From: a virus | IMG/VR virus record: IMGVR_UViG_3300009379_000006 | Location: 1 to 20,412 of that record | Strand: one strand, 5' to 3' | DNA length: 20,412 nt | Shown: positions 1 through 7,852 of the stretch, piece by piece | Numbering within the stretch: the stretch's first letter is position 1 | Layout: each line of letters begins with the position of its first letter | The notes under the pieces: generated by a model | Seen by the model: the letters and a program-made list of their open reading frames with translations, nothing else | The model's database searches: none | What the model was told of the DNA's origin: nothing | Position numbers and translations under genes: made by a program

Positions 1-70
1 TTTTCAAGCAGAAGACGGCATACGAGATTCCTCTACGTCTCGTGGGCTCGGAGATGTGTATAAGAGACAG
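1..70. other. Illumina P7/Nextera adapter (sequencing artefact)
   Basis: Bases 5-28 match the P7 flow-cell primer, 29-36 (TCCTCTAC) match the Nextera i7 index N712 as read in the adapter, 37-51 are the Nextera read-2 adapter, and 52-70 end in the transposon mosaic end AGATGTGTATAAGAGACAG. This is untrimmed library adapter, not genomic DNA. True insert sequence begins at 71. An apparent minus-strand ORF that runs into it gives the tell-tale peptide CLLYTSPSPRD. The four leading T bases are also not trustworthy. Confidence 0.98.
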
Positions 71-337
71 CTCGTAGGTGATGGGGTCCAGAAGGTCTCC
101 TTCCCCCTGAAGCAGGCTCTGTCCACCCTTGCGGGTGGCGGCATAGCCCGCGCTCCATTCGGGCCAGGGCGTTCCGTCCGGTGCGGTCTTCTCATCTGAG
201 ATCCGCCGCCTTGTCTGGTTCTCCAGCTCGCTGCCCGTGTTGTCCAGGAGGTTATCCAGGGCAAGGTGGGAGAACCGGTCCAGGCGCTGGGAAAGCCGAG
301 CCAGGTCATGGGTGATGATGATGCCGGTGCCTGCCAT
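71..337 (-). CDS. Phage virion morphogenesis protein (Mu gpG / P2 gpS-like), 3'-truncated
   Basis: The start ATG at 337 overlaps the stop of the upstream DUF1320 gene (TGATG), so the two are translationally coupled. The 89 visible residues begin MAGTGIIITHDLARLSQRLD and contain the helical segment LLDNTGSELENQTRRRI and the family-typical PDGTPWPEWSAGYAATRKGG followed by LLQGEGDLLDPI. This matches the Phage_tail_S / virion morphogenesis family, which acts in head-tail completion. In Mu, G lies between F and I; here it follows gp36, an order seen in other Mu-like prophages. The C-terminal part is missing only because the contig runs into sequencing adapter at base 70, so this is not a natural truncation. 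Confidence 0.85.
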
Positions 338-756
338 CAGAGCCCCCCCATGGTGTCACGGCTGAAGAGCCGAACCGGGCCTGAGATCACCACCCCGCCC
401 CCCACACTCGGGGGAGGGGTGGCAAGGCCCAGGGAGACTTTCCCCGAGGCGATACGCGAAAGCAGGCTCACGGTGTCTTCATAGCGCTGGCGCTTCTCCT
501 CCGTGTAGGTGTCGGCATCACCGGAGAGCCGATAGAAGGCGATGTCCACACAGAGCCGCACCAAAAGATCAGGCACCTCGGCAAGGGGCATGCTGTAACG
601 GCTGGCGAGATAAGGGTCTATCTCAGCCGTTGCATCCGACAGAGCCCGCACCACAACTTCGGTGTCAATCTCTCCGTCGTTGTCCCTGTCCGCGACCATA
701 AGCAGTGCGTCGTGGCCATACCGATCTTCCATGTCCTGTTGGGTCGCGTACGCCAT
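337..756 (-). CDS. Mu gp36-like protein, DUF1320 family
   Basis: The product is 139 residues. The N-terminus (MAYATQQDMEDRYG, then a segment rich in D/E, then ALSDATAEIDPYLASRY) and the later VRLCVDIAFYRL and EKRQRYEDTVSLLSRIASG segments are the standard pattern of the DUF1320 family, which corresponds to Mu gp36. The family is thought to act at the head-tail junction, but its exact role is unsettled. An AGGAG Shine-Dalgarno overlaps the end of the upstream gene, about nine bases before the ATG. The C-terminus is glycine/proline-rich (PPPSVGGGVVISG). It sits in the late head operon between a gp35-like gene and the virion-morphogenesis gene. Confidence 0.88.
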   Translation of the reverse strand: MAYATQQDMEDRYGHDALLMVADRDNDGEIDTEVVVRALSDATAEIDPYLASRYSMPLAEVPDLLVRLCVDIAFYRLSGDADTYTEEKRQRYEDTVSLLSRIASGKVSLGLATPPPSVGGGVVISGPVRLFSRDTMGGL

Positions 757-762
757 GGGTTT

Positions 763-1119
763 TTACTCCTGATTCTCGTTCTGAAGGGCGGTCCAGGCTT
801 CATCACGCTGGGCCGCGCTGACGGGGTATCCCAGGATCTCGGCCATGGCCTTGGTATCCGGGGCACCGCTGCCGATGACGTTGCCGTCGGCAATGGCTTT
901 GCGGGCTGCTTCCTGGAGGCTCAAGAGATCGGCTTCATCCGTCTTGTCGCTGCCGGGCTCTTCGCCTTCCGTCACCTCCACCAGGAGGCGGGGCTCGGCC
1001 TTAAGCCGATAAAGCGCCTCAATGGTGAAGCGGTCATCGGGGTAGGTGACAGCGGCCTTTGTGTGGGCGATACCGCACCTTCGGAACCCTTCCTTGGTCG
1101 ATCGAATGATTACAGGCAT
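763..1119 (-). CDS. Mu/FluMu gp35-like protein (HI1506-type N-terminal domain)
   Basis: A 118-residue protein directly after the major capsid gene, with a perfect AAGGAGGTGA ribosome site seven bases or so before the ATG. Residues 1-50 (IIRSTKEGFRRCGIAHTKA, then FTIEALYRLKAEPRLLVEV) have the pattern of the FluMu/HI1506 N-terminal domain found next to gpT in Mu-like prophages. The rest is acidic, ending in a helical segment (MAEILGYPVSAAQRDEAWTAL). Function is unknown; from position it may be a capsid accessory or decoration protein, which is inference only. Confidence 0.75.
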   Translation of the reverse strand: MPVIIRSTKEGFRRCGIAHTKAAVTYPDDRFTIEALYRLKAEPRLLVEVTEGEEPGSDKTDEADLLSLQEAARKAIADGNVIGSGAPDTKAMAEILGYPVSAAQRDEAWTALQNENQE

Positions 1120-1131
1120 AGCGTCACCTCC

Positions 1132-2034
1132 TTAAATCCAATCCGGAACGAGGAGTTCCAGCTTGCCGTGAAGGGTGTTGGTTTCGCCGCCCGCCTTGAT
1201 CTCTTTGAGAGCCTCCTCGGCCGCTTTCTCCTGTCCGGATCTCGCCACCAGAAGGTTGGGACGGATGCCAAGTTTCTTGCCACCGTCTGACTTGAAGCCT
1301 TTCATGGCTTCGTAGGCCGCCCAGATGTTGTCAGGGTTGATCTCCGCCTTTGAGCAGAAGGCCATCTGCCAGAAGCCGTAACCGGCGTTGGCGCGGCAAT
1401 CCACGCCGTAACGGTACTGCTTGGCGGTGAAGACCTGCTCATCGGAGCCTTCAATCATCCGTTCGAACTTCATGGGCCTGCGCTCCTGGTAGATCAGCGG
1501 GTAAAGGGCGCGGGTGGTGTCCAAAAGGAACCAGGCAGGCCCAGCACCGTCGATGTAGTTGGAGACGGATGCCGCCGTGCCCGTGCCGTCAGCGTTGGGG
1601 TAGACGGGGTGGTCGGTGTCGAAGAAGTACTGGCCGTCGTAACATTCGGTGGTGAGTCCGGCATAGAGCAGGGGGAAAACCAGCTCATCGGGGAACACCT
1701 CGGAAGCTCGGCCCATCTCCTGGAAGAGGGGCGCGTACACGCCGATCTCGTCGTCTTCGATGTCGTCACGGTCCACACCGATGGTGGATTCAAACGACTT
1801 GTTCACAATGCTGTAGGCATGGGCGGCCATTTGGTTGATCACGCGGTCGCCGATCCACTCACGAAACGCGGGCCACTTGCCCAGCCATCCGTAAGTTGTG
1901 GACTTCCCCCCACTGGGAACCTTGGTGGCTACTTTCAGATACTGGGAGTTGGCCATGGACTGGCCCTCCTGAAACTTCTTGCTGAAGCCCACCATCTGGG
2001 CCTGCAAAAGGGCCGGGGTAATAATGGTCGCCAT
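1132..2034 (-). CDS. T: Major capsid protein, Mu gpT-like
   Basis: The product is 300 residues and forms the icosahedral shell. Recognisable gpT features in order: N-terminal ITPALLQAQMVGFSKKFQEG, the TTYGWLGKWPAFREWIGDR motif around residue 45-65, SFESTIGVDRDDIEDDEIG near 80-98, and YFFDTDHPVYPNADGTG near 137-153. Its length matches the family. The start overlaps the stop of the protease/scaffold gene (TAATG), so it is coupled to it. Gene I before and the gp35-like gene after match the Mu arrangement. Confidence 0.95.
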   Translation of the reverse strand: MATIITPALLQAQMVGFSKKFQEGQSMANSQYLKVATKVPSGGKSTTYGWLGKWPAFREWIGDRVINQMAAHAYSIVNKSFESTIGVDRDDIEDDEIGVYAPLFQEMGRASEVFPDELVFPLLYAGLTTECYDGQYFFDTDHPVYPNADGTGTAASVSNYIDGAGPAWFLLDTTRALYPLIYQERRPMKFERMIEGSDEQVFTAKQYRYGVDCRANAGYGFWQMAFCSKAEINPDNIWAAYEAMKGFKSDGGKKLGIRPNLLVARSGQEKAAEEALKEIKAGGETNTLHGKLELLVPDWI

Positions 2035-2540
2035 TAACCGATCTCCTTCTTGGTCTTGATATATTCATCTTCGGCAATGCCCAGCTGGCGGCACACCGCC
2101 TTGTCCTCATCGGAAAGGCTCCCGCTCTTATCCTTGAGGTCCTTGCCGTCAAGGCCCGTGTCGCCTGCCACCTCCGGTGCCGCTTCGGCAAAGGCCTTGA
2201 ACCGGTCCAGCCCCCCTTCGGTGCGGCACTGAGCCTTGTGGTAGTCCACACTGCCGGGCGTAATCTTGCCGCCTTCAAGGGCCGTGTTGAGGGCGGTCTC
2301 GATGGATGCCTCCAGGCTCTCAGTCTCTTGGGTTTTGAGCTTCTGCTCGGCGTTGGCAGCGCGAGACACCGCCGCGTTGTAATCTTCACGCGGTACAAAC
2401 TTTTCAAGGGAGGGCGTCTCGGCCCGGTTCTGTGCGGTGGCCAGGTCTCCCTTCAGCTTTGCCGCCGCCGTGAGCACCTGCTCTTCGGTGGCGTCTTCAG
2501 GGACACCCAGCGTTTGGCACAACGCTTTGGGGAATTTCAT
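2034..2540 (-). CDS. Internal in-frame scaffold protein (Mu gpZ equivalent)
   Basis: Within gene I, residue 163 is a methionine (ATG at 2540) preceded by AGGAG with a six-base spacer, a far better ribosome site than the one of gene I itself. Translation from here gives 168 residues (starting MKFPKALCQTLGVPEDATEE) that are rich in Ala, Glu and Lys, include a heptad-like NAEQKLKTQETESLEASIETA stretch, and lack the protease domain. In Mu the scaffold Z is made from an internal start in I, so this is the expected second product. The start is inferred from sequence, not observed. Confidence 0.7.
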   Translation of the reverse strand: MKFPKALCQTLGVPEDATEEQVLTAAAKLKGDLATAQNRAETPSLEKFVPREDYNAAVSRAANAEQKLKTQETESLEASIETALNTALEGGKITPGSVDYHKAQCRTEGGLDRFKAFAEAAPEVAGDTGLDGKDLKDKSGSLSDEDKAVCRQLGIAEDEYIKTKKEIG

Positions 2541-3026
2541 GTCGGTCTCCTCATTGGGGGTTGTCTGTCGATTCAGCGCCGTCAAATGCAGGTTGGGCTG
2601 GTTGGTCAGCCCTGCCGATGTGAGGGCTATAATCCGGCGGTCCTGGGTGGTGTACAGAAAGACCGGGGAGAGGTAGCGGTACCGCTTGTTGGTGATGTCG
2701 TCGGCTCCGTCTGTCGTCCATTCGGTCTGTCCCCAGATGGCACCGTCCCGTACCTCCATCGCCTTGATCCATCCCGCCGCCGGGGCCTTCTCACCCTTGG
2801 GGGCTTTCTTCTCAGTGGCGTGTTCCCAATCGATGGGCAGGTCCGCACCGTTGGATTCAAACGCAGCCACCACCTCGTCGGGGGTGGGGTTGATCCAGTG
2901 GCGCTTGTCCCGCCCCAGGACCAACTCACCTGCCGGGATCAGCTCCACCCATTCGGGAAGGGAGCCGTCTTCGGGAAGCCGGACGTTCAGGGCGATTTTT
3001 AACTGTGGGGTCTTTTTCCTGTTCAT
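2034..3026 (-). CDS. I: Mu gpI-like prohead protease fused to scaffold
   Basis: The product is 330 residues. The N-terminal half (about 1-150) is the Mu-like protease domain: EWVELIPAGELVLGRDKRHW, then PIDWEHAT with H69, then YRYLSPVFLYT, and RIIALTSAGLTNQPNL with S137; H69 and S137 are the likely catalytic pair of this serine protease family. The C-terminal half (163-330) is charged, helical and scaffold-like. It contains an internal start for a separate scaffold product (separate entry). The ATG at 3026 has no clear Shine-Dalgarno; the bases before it are GTTACCTTGGCAGC. It is the first gene after a 284-bp gap that carries a candidate late promoter, as at Mu PI. It overlaps gpT by one base. 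Confidence 0.92.
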   Translation of the reverse strand: MNRKKTPQLKIALNVRLPEDGSLPEWVELIPAGELVLGRDKRHWINPTPDEVVAAFESNGADLPIDWEHATEKKAPKGEKAPAAGWIKAMEVRDGAIWGQTEWTTDGADDITNKRYRYLSPVFLYTTQDRRIIALTSAGLTNQPNLHLTALNRQTTPNEETDMKFPKALCQTLGVPEDATEEQVLTAAAKLKGDLATAQNRAETPSLEKFVPREDYNAAVSRAANAEQKLKTQETESLEASIETALNTALEGGKITPGSVDYHKAQCRTEGGLDRFKAFAEAAPEVAGDTGLDGKDLKDKSGSLSDEDKAVCRQLGIAEDEYIKTKKEIG

Positions 3027-3048
3027 GCTGCCAAGGTAACAGCCGGGC

Positions 3049-3090
3049 GGTAAAGGTGTGTTTCATGCGTTTCACCATGAAATTCAGGGG
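3049..3090 (-). promoter_or_regulatory. Candidate late promoter / activator site (PI-like)
   Basis: This 42-bp stretch aligns without gaps to 9829-9870, in front of the first lysis gene. Shared columns on the minus strand read CCCCTnAAnT, then GnTGAAA, four bases, TGAAACACnCC. The pattern includes the dyad TTTCA-TGG-TGAAA. The left edge lies 64 bp before the gene I ATG, against 65 bp for the other copy. Mu has its C-activated PI and Plys promoters at exactly these two gene positions. A weak -10 (TACCTT, 3038-3033) would put the transcript start at or next to the ATG. Confidence 0.6.
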
Positions 3091-3140
3091 TGTTCGGGCT
3101 GAAAAATAGCTTGGAGAAAGGGGGCCTGGGATCCCGGGGC

Positions 3141-3154
3141 GGCGGTTGGCCGCC
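3141..3154 (-). terminator. GC hairpin upstream of PI-like promoter
   Basis: GGCGG-loop-CCGCC hairpin between the end of gene F and the gene I promoter motif, with the further palindrome GGGATCCC at 3128-3135 and then CCCCCTTTCTCC on the minus strand. It lacks a clean U-run, so it is a weak intrinsic or Rho-assisted terminator at best. A similar but stronger hairpin lies in the same relative place before the lysis promoter. The rest of 3155-3310 shows no gene. Confidence 0.4.
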
Positions 3155-3310
3155 TCCGAAAGCCCTGGTCGGTGGGGATGTGGGGGATATCGCAGCCTGC
3201 CAATATTCAAAATACGGGGCTGAATATCGGATGCAGAAGGATTTGCGAGGTGTGTTTATGGCTCAGTATGTATTCAGGAGTGATCGTTTAATTTTGAGCT
3301 GTTTTGCGGT

Positions 3311-4108
3311 CTACTCCTTCCAGAGTGCTTTGGCCGCTTTGATATCGGCGGGATGGGCCGTGGCCAGCTTCTGATTCAATATATCGCTTAAAGCATCCAT
3401 GCGCGCCTTGCCGGGGTTCCAATCCCATCCCGGATCGATTCCTTTCGGAACCTCCACGGTCTCGCCGGTGCGCTTGTTCTCCCAGGAACGCATCACCACC
3501 TCGGGCCGCTTGGTCACACCGCCCAGGCGCTGGGCTTCCCGCTCCGTGATTTGGCGCACGAAGCACTTGCACCCCCATCCGTTGGGCGGGAAGTGCGTCA
3601 GCCAGAACGGATCATCCACAGGCAGGATGATATTATGCCAGGCCACATGCTCCTCCCGGTGGTCGGTGGACGGCCCCAGCTGGTAGATGAAATAGGGCCG
3701 GAGCTTCTTCGTGCGCTGGGCGCGCTCCCACTGGGCTGCAGCCCTGGCCGTGCGCATGTTGGCCCGGTAGATGGTTTTCAGCCTTCGGGGGCTGCCCAGC
3801 TGGGCCTCCACCACTTCGCCGGTCTCCGGGTCCACCATCTCCTGAACGCCCCACCAGCCCCGCTTCTGCAGGGTCGGTGTCAGCTTTTTGGCGAACTGTT
3901 GAAACGTCTGGCCGCCTTCCTTGGCCCTGTCCACCGCCTCCCGGATGTCGGCAAGCAGGTCCATCTCCATGGCCTTGGCCACCGTGAAGGCGCTGGCGTG
4001 CTCGGCCTTCCACACGTCGCGGTAATCAAAGCCAATGGCCCACCCCTTGGTGCGGAAGTACGCCAGGGCTTCCTTGGGCACCGGGCCGGGGAACATGTAA
4101 TCAGGCAT
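3311..4108 (-). CDS. Mu gpF-like minor head protein (phage head morphogenesis, SPP1 gp7 domain)
   Basis: The product is 265 residues. N-terminal FPGPVPKEALAYFRTKGWAIGFDYRDVW is the usual start of Mu gp30/F proteins. The core head-morphogenesis domain lies at about 110-190: RLKTIYRANMRTARAAAQW, then the His/Cys-rich segment with H150, H154, H158, HFPPNGWGCKCFVRQ (C180, C182). The family is a minor head protein near the portal, injected or involved in early capsid assembly. It overlaps the portal gene by eight bases. It is shorter than Mu F and ends soon after the domain, so the long C-terminal extension of Mu F is absent. No frameshift is visible. Confidence 0.9.
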   Translation of the reverse strand: MPDYMFPGPVPKEALAYFRTKGWAIGFDYRDVWKAEHASAFTVAKAMEMDLLADIREAVDRAKEGGQTFQQFAKKLTPTLQKRGWWGVQEMVDPETGEVVEAQLGSPRRLKTIYRANMRTARAAAQWERAQRTKKLRPYFIYQLGPSTDHREEHVAWHNIILPVDDPFWLTHFPPNGWGCKCFVRQITEREAQRLGGVTKRPEVVMRSWENKRTGETVEVPKGIDPGWDWNPGKARMDALSDILNQKLATAHPADIKAAKALWKE

Positions 4109-5645
4109 CGGTGGCGTCCCCCTGGCCCCTGGCTTTGAAGGTCGCCTCGGCCATGTGCTTGATCACGTCGCCGGGGTCCATCTCGGCAAGCAGGCCGGGG
4201 AGCCCTTCAAGGAAATCGTCAAAGGAGTCCACTTTATCTGCCAATGCAAGCACCGGATTGACGACGGGCTCCATTTGGGGCTCCCATTCGGCCAGCATGG
4301 CTTCTTCAATTTCATCCAGGGTATCGGTGGGCATGGCCGACTCGGTGCGGTTCAGGGCCTTGTTTGCCCCCTTGGCTGCATTGTCCGCTGTCGGGGTCGG
4401 TGCACCCAACAGTTCAGCGTCTGGCTTTGGATCGGGAACACCCAACTTATCCCGCGCCCAGGCTGCGGGCACCTTCAGGCCCAGGGGCACCAGCTTTTCA
4501 AGGGCATCGGTCAAAGCCTTGATATCCTCCGGTTCATGAACGGCAAGCATGATGCGGGGATACGCCTCTTGCTTACCGAAGTTGATGTCCACGAAGGGCT
4601 TCACCAGGTCACGGTTCAACGTGTTGGCAAGGGCCTTGGCATCGGCCTTGAGAATGTCTTTTCTTACGTCATCCTGGGCGTCGTCGTTGCCAAGCTTGCC
4701 GGGAGTCCCCTCGCTGCTGGCCGTCTGTCCCAGGACCGCCTTGGAAACCTGCCTGTCCAGCCATTCGGCCAGCTTCAAAAACAGCTCATGGCCACCGGCC
4801 CCCTTGGCCGTCTCCTGGAAGTCGATGCGCATGGTATCGGGCAGCACCGCCGCCGCATCCGAACCGATGTTGGCCACCGCCTTGATCAGGGTCTCGATGT
4901 CCTTTTGCGTGGCGTTGGAATTGTAACGTCCCAGGCGAAGGGGCATACCGAAGATCTCGGCAAAGGCCATCCAGTCCTTCAGGGTAAAGCTCTTGCACAT
5001 GTAGCTGGCCGCCGCCAGCCTGGCCAGCCCGCCCCGAATGGGGATCCCGCTCTTGATACGGGGCGTGTGGATGATGAACTTGAAAGGCGGCAAAGCTATG
5101 CCATTGTGGTGCCTCTCATCCATCAGGCGCAGGGTGCGGCCATCCTCCTGGTCGAACACAAAAAAGCGGGGGTCACGCCACCTGTAGGTGGGGATCCAGG
5201 AGACCCCCTTGTCCCATACAATCTCCACGGTGCTGAACCCCTTGCCCAACCCATCCAGCAGGTCATCCACCGCCTCGCCAAACTCCGGCTTGCGGGTCAG
5301 CTCGCGAACGGCAGCGGCTATCTTCATATCCTCCGGAGACTCCGAGGCGGCCTCCACCGTGGGCTCAATCCCAGAAACGGCACGCTTCCGGGTCCCCAGC
5401 ACACTGGCATAGTGGGGTTCTCGTTCCTCCATCTCTTCGGCCAGGGTGAGGTAGTCCCAGGCGTTGCCGTCGGCTGCGTTGGAAAGGATGGTGGCCAGCC
5501 GCGCGGGCGAGAGGTTGTTGGCCGCCGAAGCAAAGGACCACACAGAGCGGATCCCCATCAGCGTGGGGGCGGCGATCTCTTCGGTTAAGGCGCGCTCGGG
5601 CAAGAGCTTGTTATCCGGGCCATACAGGCGAACGTTTTGTGACAT
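4101..5645 (-). CDS. Portal protein, Mu gp29-like (DUF935)
   Basis: The product is 514 residues and forms the dodecameric DNA gate at the capsid vertex. Diagnostic segments: MEEREPHYASVLGTRKRAVSG (72-92), LGKGFSTVEIVWD (133-145), YRWRDPRFFVFD (154-165), MCKSFTLKDWMAFAEIFGMPLRLGRY (216-241) and WLDRQVSKAVLGQT (295-308), all standard in DUF935 portals. The C-terminal about 100 residues are acidic and low in conservation. The ATG overlaps the terminase stop (TAATG) and the gene overlaps F by eight bases, so packaging and portal genes are tightly coupled. Confidence 0.95.
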   Translation of the reverse strand: MSQNVRLYGPDNKLLPERALTEEIAAPTLMGIRSVWSFASAANNLSPARLATILSNAADGNAWDYLTLAEEMEEREPHYASVLGTRKRAVSGIEPTVEAASESPEDMKIAAAVRELTRKPEFGEAVDDLLDGLGKGFSTVEIVWDKGVSWIPTYRWRDPRFFVFDQEDGRTLRLMDERHHNGIALPPFKFIIHTPRIKSGIPIRGGLARLAAASYMCKSFTLKDWMAFAEIFGMPLRLGRYNSNATQKDIETLIKAVANIGSDAAAVLPDTMRIDFQETAKGAGGHELFLKLAEWLDRQVSKAVLGQTASSEGTPGKLGNDDAQDDVRKDILKADAKALANTLNRDLVKPFVDINFGKQEAYPRIMLAVHEPEDIKALTDALEKLVPLGLKVPAAWARDKLGVPDPKPDAELLGAPTPTADNAAKGANKALNRTESAMPTDTLDEIEEAMLAEWEPQMEPVVNPVLALADKVDSFDDFLEGLPGLLAEMDPGDVIKHMAEATFKARGQGDATDA

Positions 5646-7291
5646 TAGAGAATCCCTCCTCGTGATCGAAAGCCAGCGGTAATGCGCACGGGCCGGTCGA
5701 TGGGGTCATCGTCTTCGGTGAGTTTGGGTTTAACGGGGGTATAGGCAAAGATCTCCACATCGCTTTGTGAGGCGGCGTAGGCTAAGGCCAGGGCGATGGC
5801 TGCATCCCCATGGCGCTTGAAATCCGAGTTCTTGGTATCTTCCACCCGGAGCTTGGGCAGCTTCACGATTCCGTCGATACGCTCCAGACTGCGCAGGTCA
5901 TTCTTGATATCCAAATCTTTAGGAAGATCCATCATCCCGTCTTCAAAGGCTTGCACAAAGGGCTCCATATTTTCACGGTACCAGCTGTCGCTAAGCTTGA
6001 TCTCTCCAATGCGATTGCGGCCATACCGATCTGCCGTATATTCGGCCAGGGTGTACCCGTTGCCAGAGGCGTCCATCTCGCCGCGCCGCCAGCGGGGAAG
6101 CCGGTCAATGATGTGGTAGATGATCTGCTCCTGGTGGCGCGTGGGCACGTTGTGCATCTCAAGAGCCCACGGCACCCGCCGGGTTAAAGTTTTTGTAATC
6201 TCCATGGGCGTGAAGACGGCAAAGTCCCAGTAGCGGGAGTAGTCCGAGCCGAACACCTGTTCATGCTCGGGATTGAGAAGGTCAAACAGCGGGTCGATAT
6301 GCGCCTCTATCCACGCTTCTATCCAGGAATCCCGGTACTCTAAGCTGCGAGGCACAAAGCTGTCCTCAAGGGCCAGCCGCAACACGGGCCGCTCTTCGGT
6401 CATGCATTTTTCTATCAACACACCGGGGATGGCCACGCCGCTTCCTTCTCGCGGGATGGCGTCCAGCTCCTCCAGCATGGCGGCACGCCGCGTGCCATAA
6501 CCCTTGCGCACCTTCTCGTACCACTCTTTTTTCCCTTCCGGGCTCGGCGTCCAGCCCCGCACCAGGCACACCCGTTCGTACAACCCGTTGGCTACTGCAT
6601 CGTCAAAGGTGACGTGAAAAACCTTGAACGCATAAAGCCCGGCGCGTGAGTCTTTGATCAGCTGGTTAAAGGCGTTCTTGGCCCCGTTATGGGTGGAGAT
6701 GATACGGATTTTCCCGCCCCAGATAATAAGCGCCAGGCACGCCTCGATGACGGCGTCCACGTTGGCGTGGAAGGCCGCCTCGTCAATGTTCACGATCCCC
6801 TGAAGGCCCCGGATGTTTGCCGGGTTGCTGGAGAGGGCCACAATCTTGAACCCCGAGGCAAACCGGATGCGATAGGCCGTGATGTTCTTGGACGTGCCGT
6901 CCTCCCGCTGGTCTTCAAAAAGAAAGACCTCCACACCGTCCCAGCCCACCGCCATGGCCGTGGCCATCACCTTGGCCATGTGGGCACAGTAGCCGATAAA
7001 TTCCAGGCCCTTTTCTTTTGTGTCGCCCACGTAATAAATATCATCACCGCCTGCCGAGCGTTTGCTGGAGGCGGTGATGGTGTCGTCTAAGGCCGTGGCA
7101 TAGGTGATGCCGGTTCGGCGGCCCTTCTCGGCAGCGCACAGGTCGTTGTGTGCGATCAGGTCACACCACTCCACCTGATGCTTCATCAAAACGCCTTCAT
7201 CCAGGGGGTTGTAGCCTTCGGGAATCTCCCGAACGCTCTTCGGCAGGTCTTCCCAGTTCAGCACCCGCAATGTATCGCCCGGTATCTGCAT
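5645..7291 (-). CDS. Terminase large subunit, Mu gp28-like
   Basis: The product is 548 residues from ATG 7291, which overlaps the gp27 stop (TGATG) with AGGGG five bases upstream; a GTG three bases earlier is an alternative. This is the DNA-packaging motor and nuclease. The ATPase part has a divergent Walker A around 53-63 (AAEKGRRTGIT, no GKT), Walker B at 166-171 (IVNIDE) and a coupling motif IISTHNG near 200. The RNase H-like nuclease has three acidic residues in context: GSDYSRYWDF (about D350), MDASGNG (about D407) and RHGDAAIA (about D496). The degenerate Walker A is usual for the Mu gp28 group. It follows the small subunit and precedes the portal. Confidence 0.95.
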   Translation of the reverse strand: MQIPGDTLRVLNWEDLPKSVREIPEGYNPLDEGVLMKHQVEWCDLIAHNDLCAAEKGRRTGITYATALDDTITASSKRSAGGDDIYYVGDTKEKGLEFIGYCAHMAKVMATAMAVGWDGVEVFLFEDQREDGTSKNITAYRIRFASGFKIVALSSNPANIRGLQGIVNIDEAAFHANVDAVIEACLALIIWGGKIRIISTHNGAKNAFNQLIKDSRAGLYAFKVFHVTFDDAVANGLYERVCLVRGWTPSPEGKKEWYEKVRKGYGTRRAAMLEELDAIPREGSGVAIPGVLIEKCMTEERPVLRLALEDSFVPRSLEYRDSWIEAWIEAHIDPLFDLLNPEHEQVFGSDYSRYWDFAVFTPMEITKTLTRRVPWALEMHNVPTRHQEQIIYHIIDRLPRWRRGEMDASGNGYTLAEYTADRYGRNRIGEIKLSDSWYRENMEPFVQAFEDGMMDLPKDLDIKNDLRSLERIDGIVKLPKLRVEDTKNSDFKRHGDAAIALALAYAASQSDVEIFAYTPVKPKLTEDDDPIDRPVRITAGFRSRGGIL

Positions 7292-7851
7292 CACATCCCC
7301 TTCAGCACGCGTTCACGCCAGAAGCTGGCCTGGTCGGAATCCATGCCCATCTGCTTTGCCGTCTCCTCCACGGTTTCTGCTGCGTTCTCAAGGACCTCTT
7401 TTCGGATCACCGCCTCACGTTCCATGCTGGTCTTACTGGCTCGCTCCACTCTCTGGGTGATGAGCGCCAGATCCTTCAGGGTATCAAGGTTCTGCTCGCC
7501 CCCATTGGCAACGATGTCAAAGGCAAAGGTCTTCACCATTTCGGTCAGCGCCCGGCCCAGGTCCGTGCCTTTCTGCTCCCCAAGGCCGCCCACCAGGGCG
7601 TTGGCCGCCTCCCTGGCTTCCCGCATCATGGCCCCTTTCTCTTCGATGGCCACCGAGTAACGATTGACCGCGCTTTTAGAGAGGGGCATCTTGCCACGCC
7701 CAGTAAGGGCCTCATTGATATCTCCCACAATCTCGGTCTGTGTCTTGCGCCGGTCACGCAGATCCGAGTTGAGCTTTAAGCGCAAATCTTCGGGCAGCGT
7801 GTCGATGGATGAGGGGCGGCCCCGGCCCGTCTTTCGTTTCCGCTTTGCCAT
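7291..7851 (-). CDS. Terminase small subunit, Mu gp27-like (DUF3486)
   Basis: The product is 186 residues. A basic N-terminus (MAKRKRKTGRGRPSSIDTLP) leads into a DNA-binding helical region (LRDRRKTQTEIVGDINEALT, then PLSKSAVNRYSVAIEEKG) typical of DUF3486, which corresponds to Mu gp27 and recognises packaging DNA. The C-terminal part is a long helical oligomerisation segment (about 90-170). It sits one base after the gp26-like gene and overlaps the large terminase, as in Mu. Confidence 0.92.
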   Translation of the reverse strand: MAKRKRKTGRGRPSSIDTLPEDLRLKLNSDLRDRRKTQTEIVGDINEALTGRGKMPLSKSAVNRYSVAIEEKGAMMREAREAANALVGGLGEQKGTDLGRALTEMVKTFAFDIVANGGEQNLDTLKDLALITQRVERASKTSMEREAVIRKEVLENAAETVEETAKQMGMDSDQASFWRERVLKGM

Positions 7852-7852
7852 G

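Noticed and set aside
4-309. 101-residue minus-strand ORF spanning the left edge
   Set aside because: It is out of frame with the virion-morphogenesis gene and its C-terminal 20 residues or so are translated adapter.
2238-3002. 254-residue plus-strand ORF antisense to gene I
   Set aside because: Shadow of the protease/scaffold gene, no ribosome site and no recognisable protein features.
3090-3374. Plus-strand ORF in the F-I gap
   Set aside because: Runs into the antisense of gene F and overlaps the promoter-like motif; no homology-like features.
4155-5588. 477-residue plus-strand ORF
   Set aside because: Lies antisense to the portal gene; composition is His/Gly/Arg/Leu-rich with no domain, as expected for a GC-rich shadow frame.
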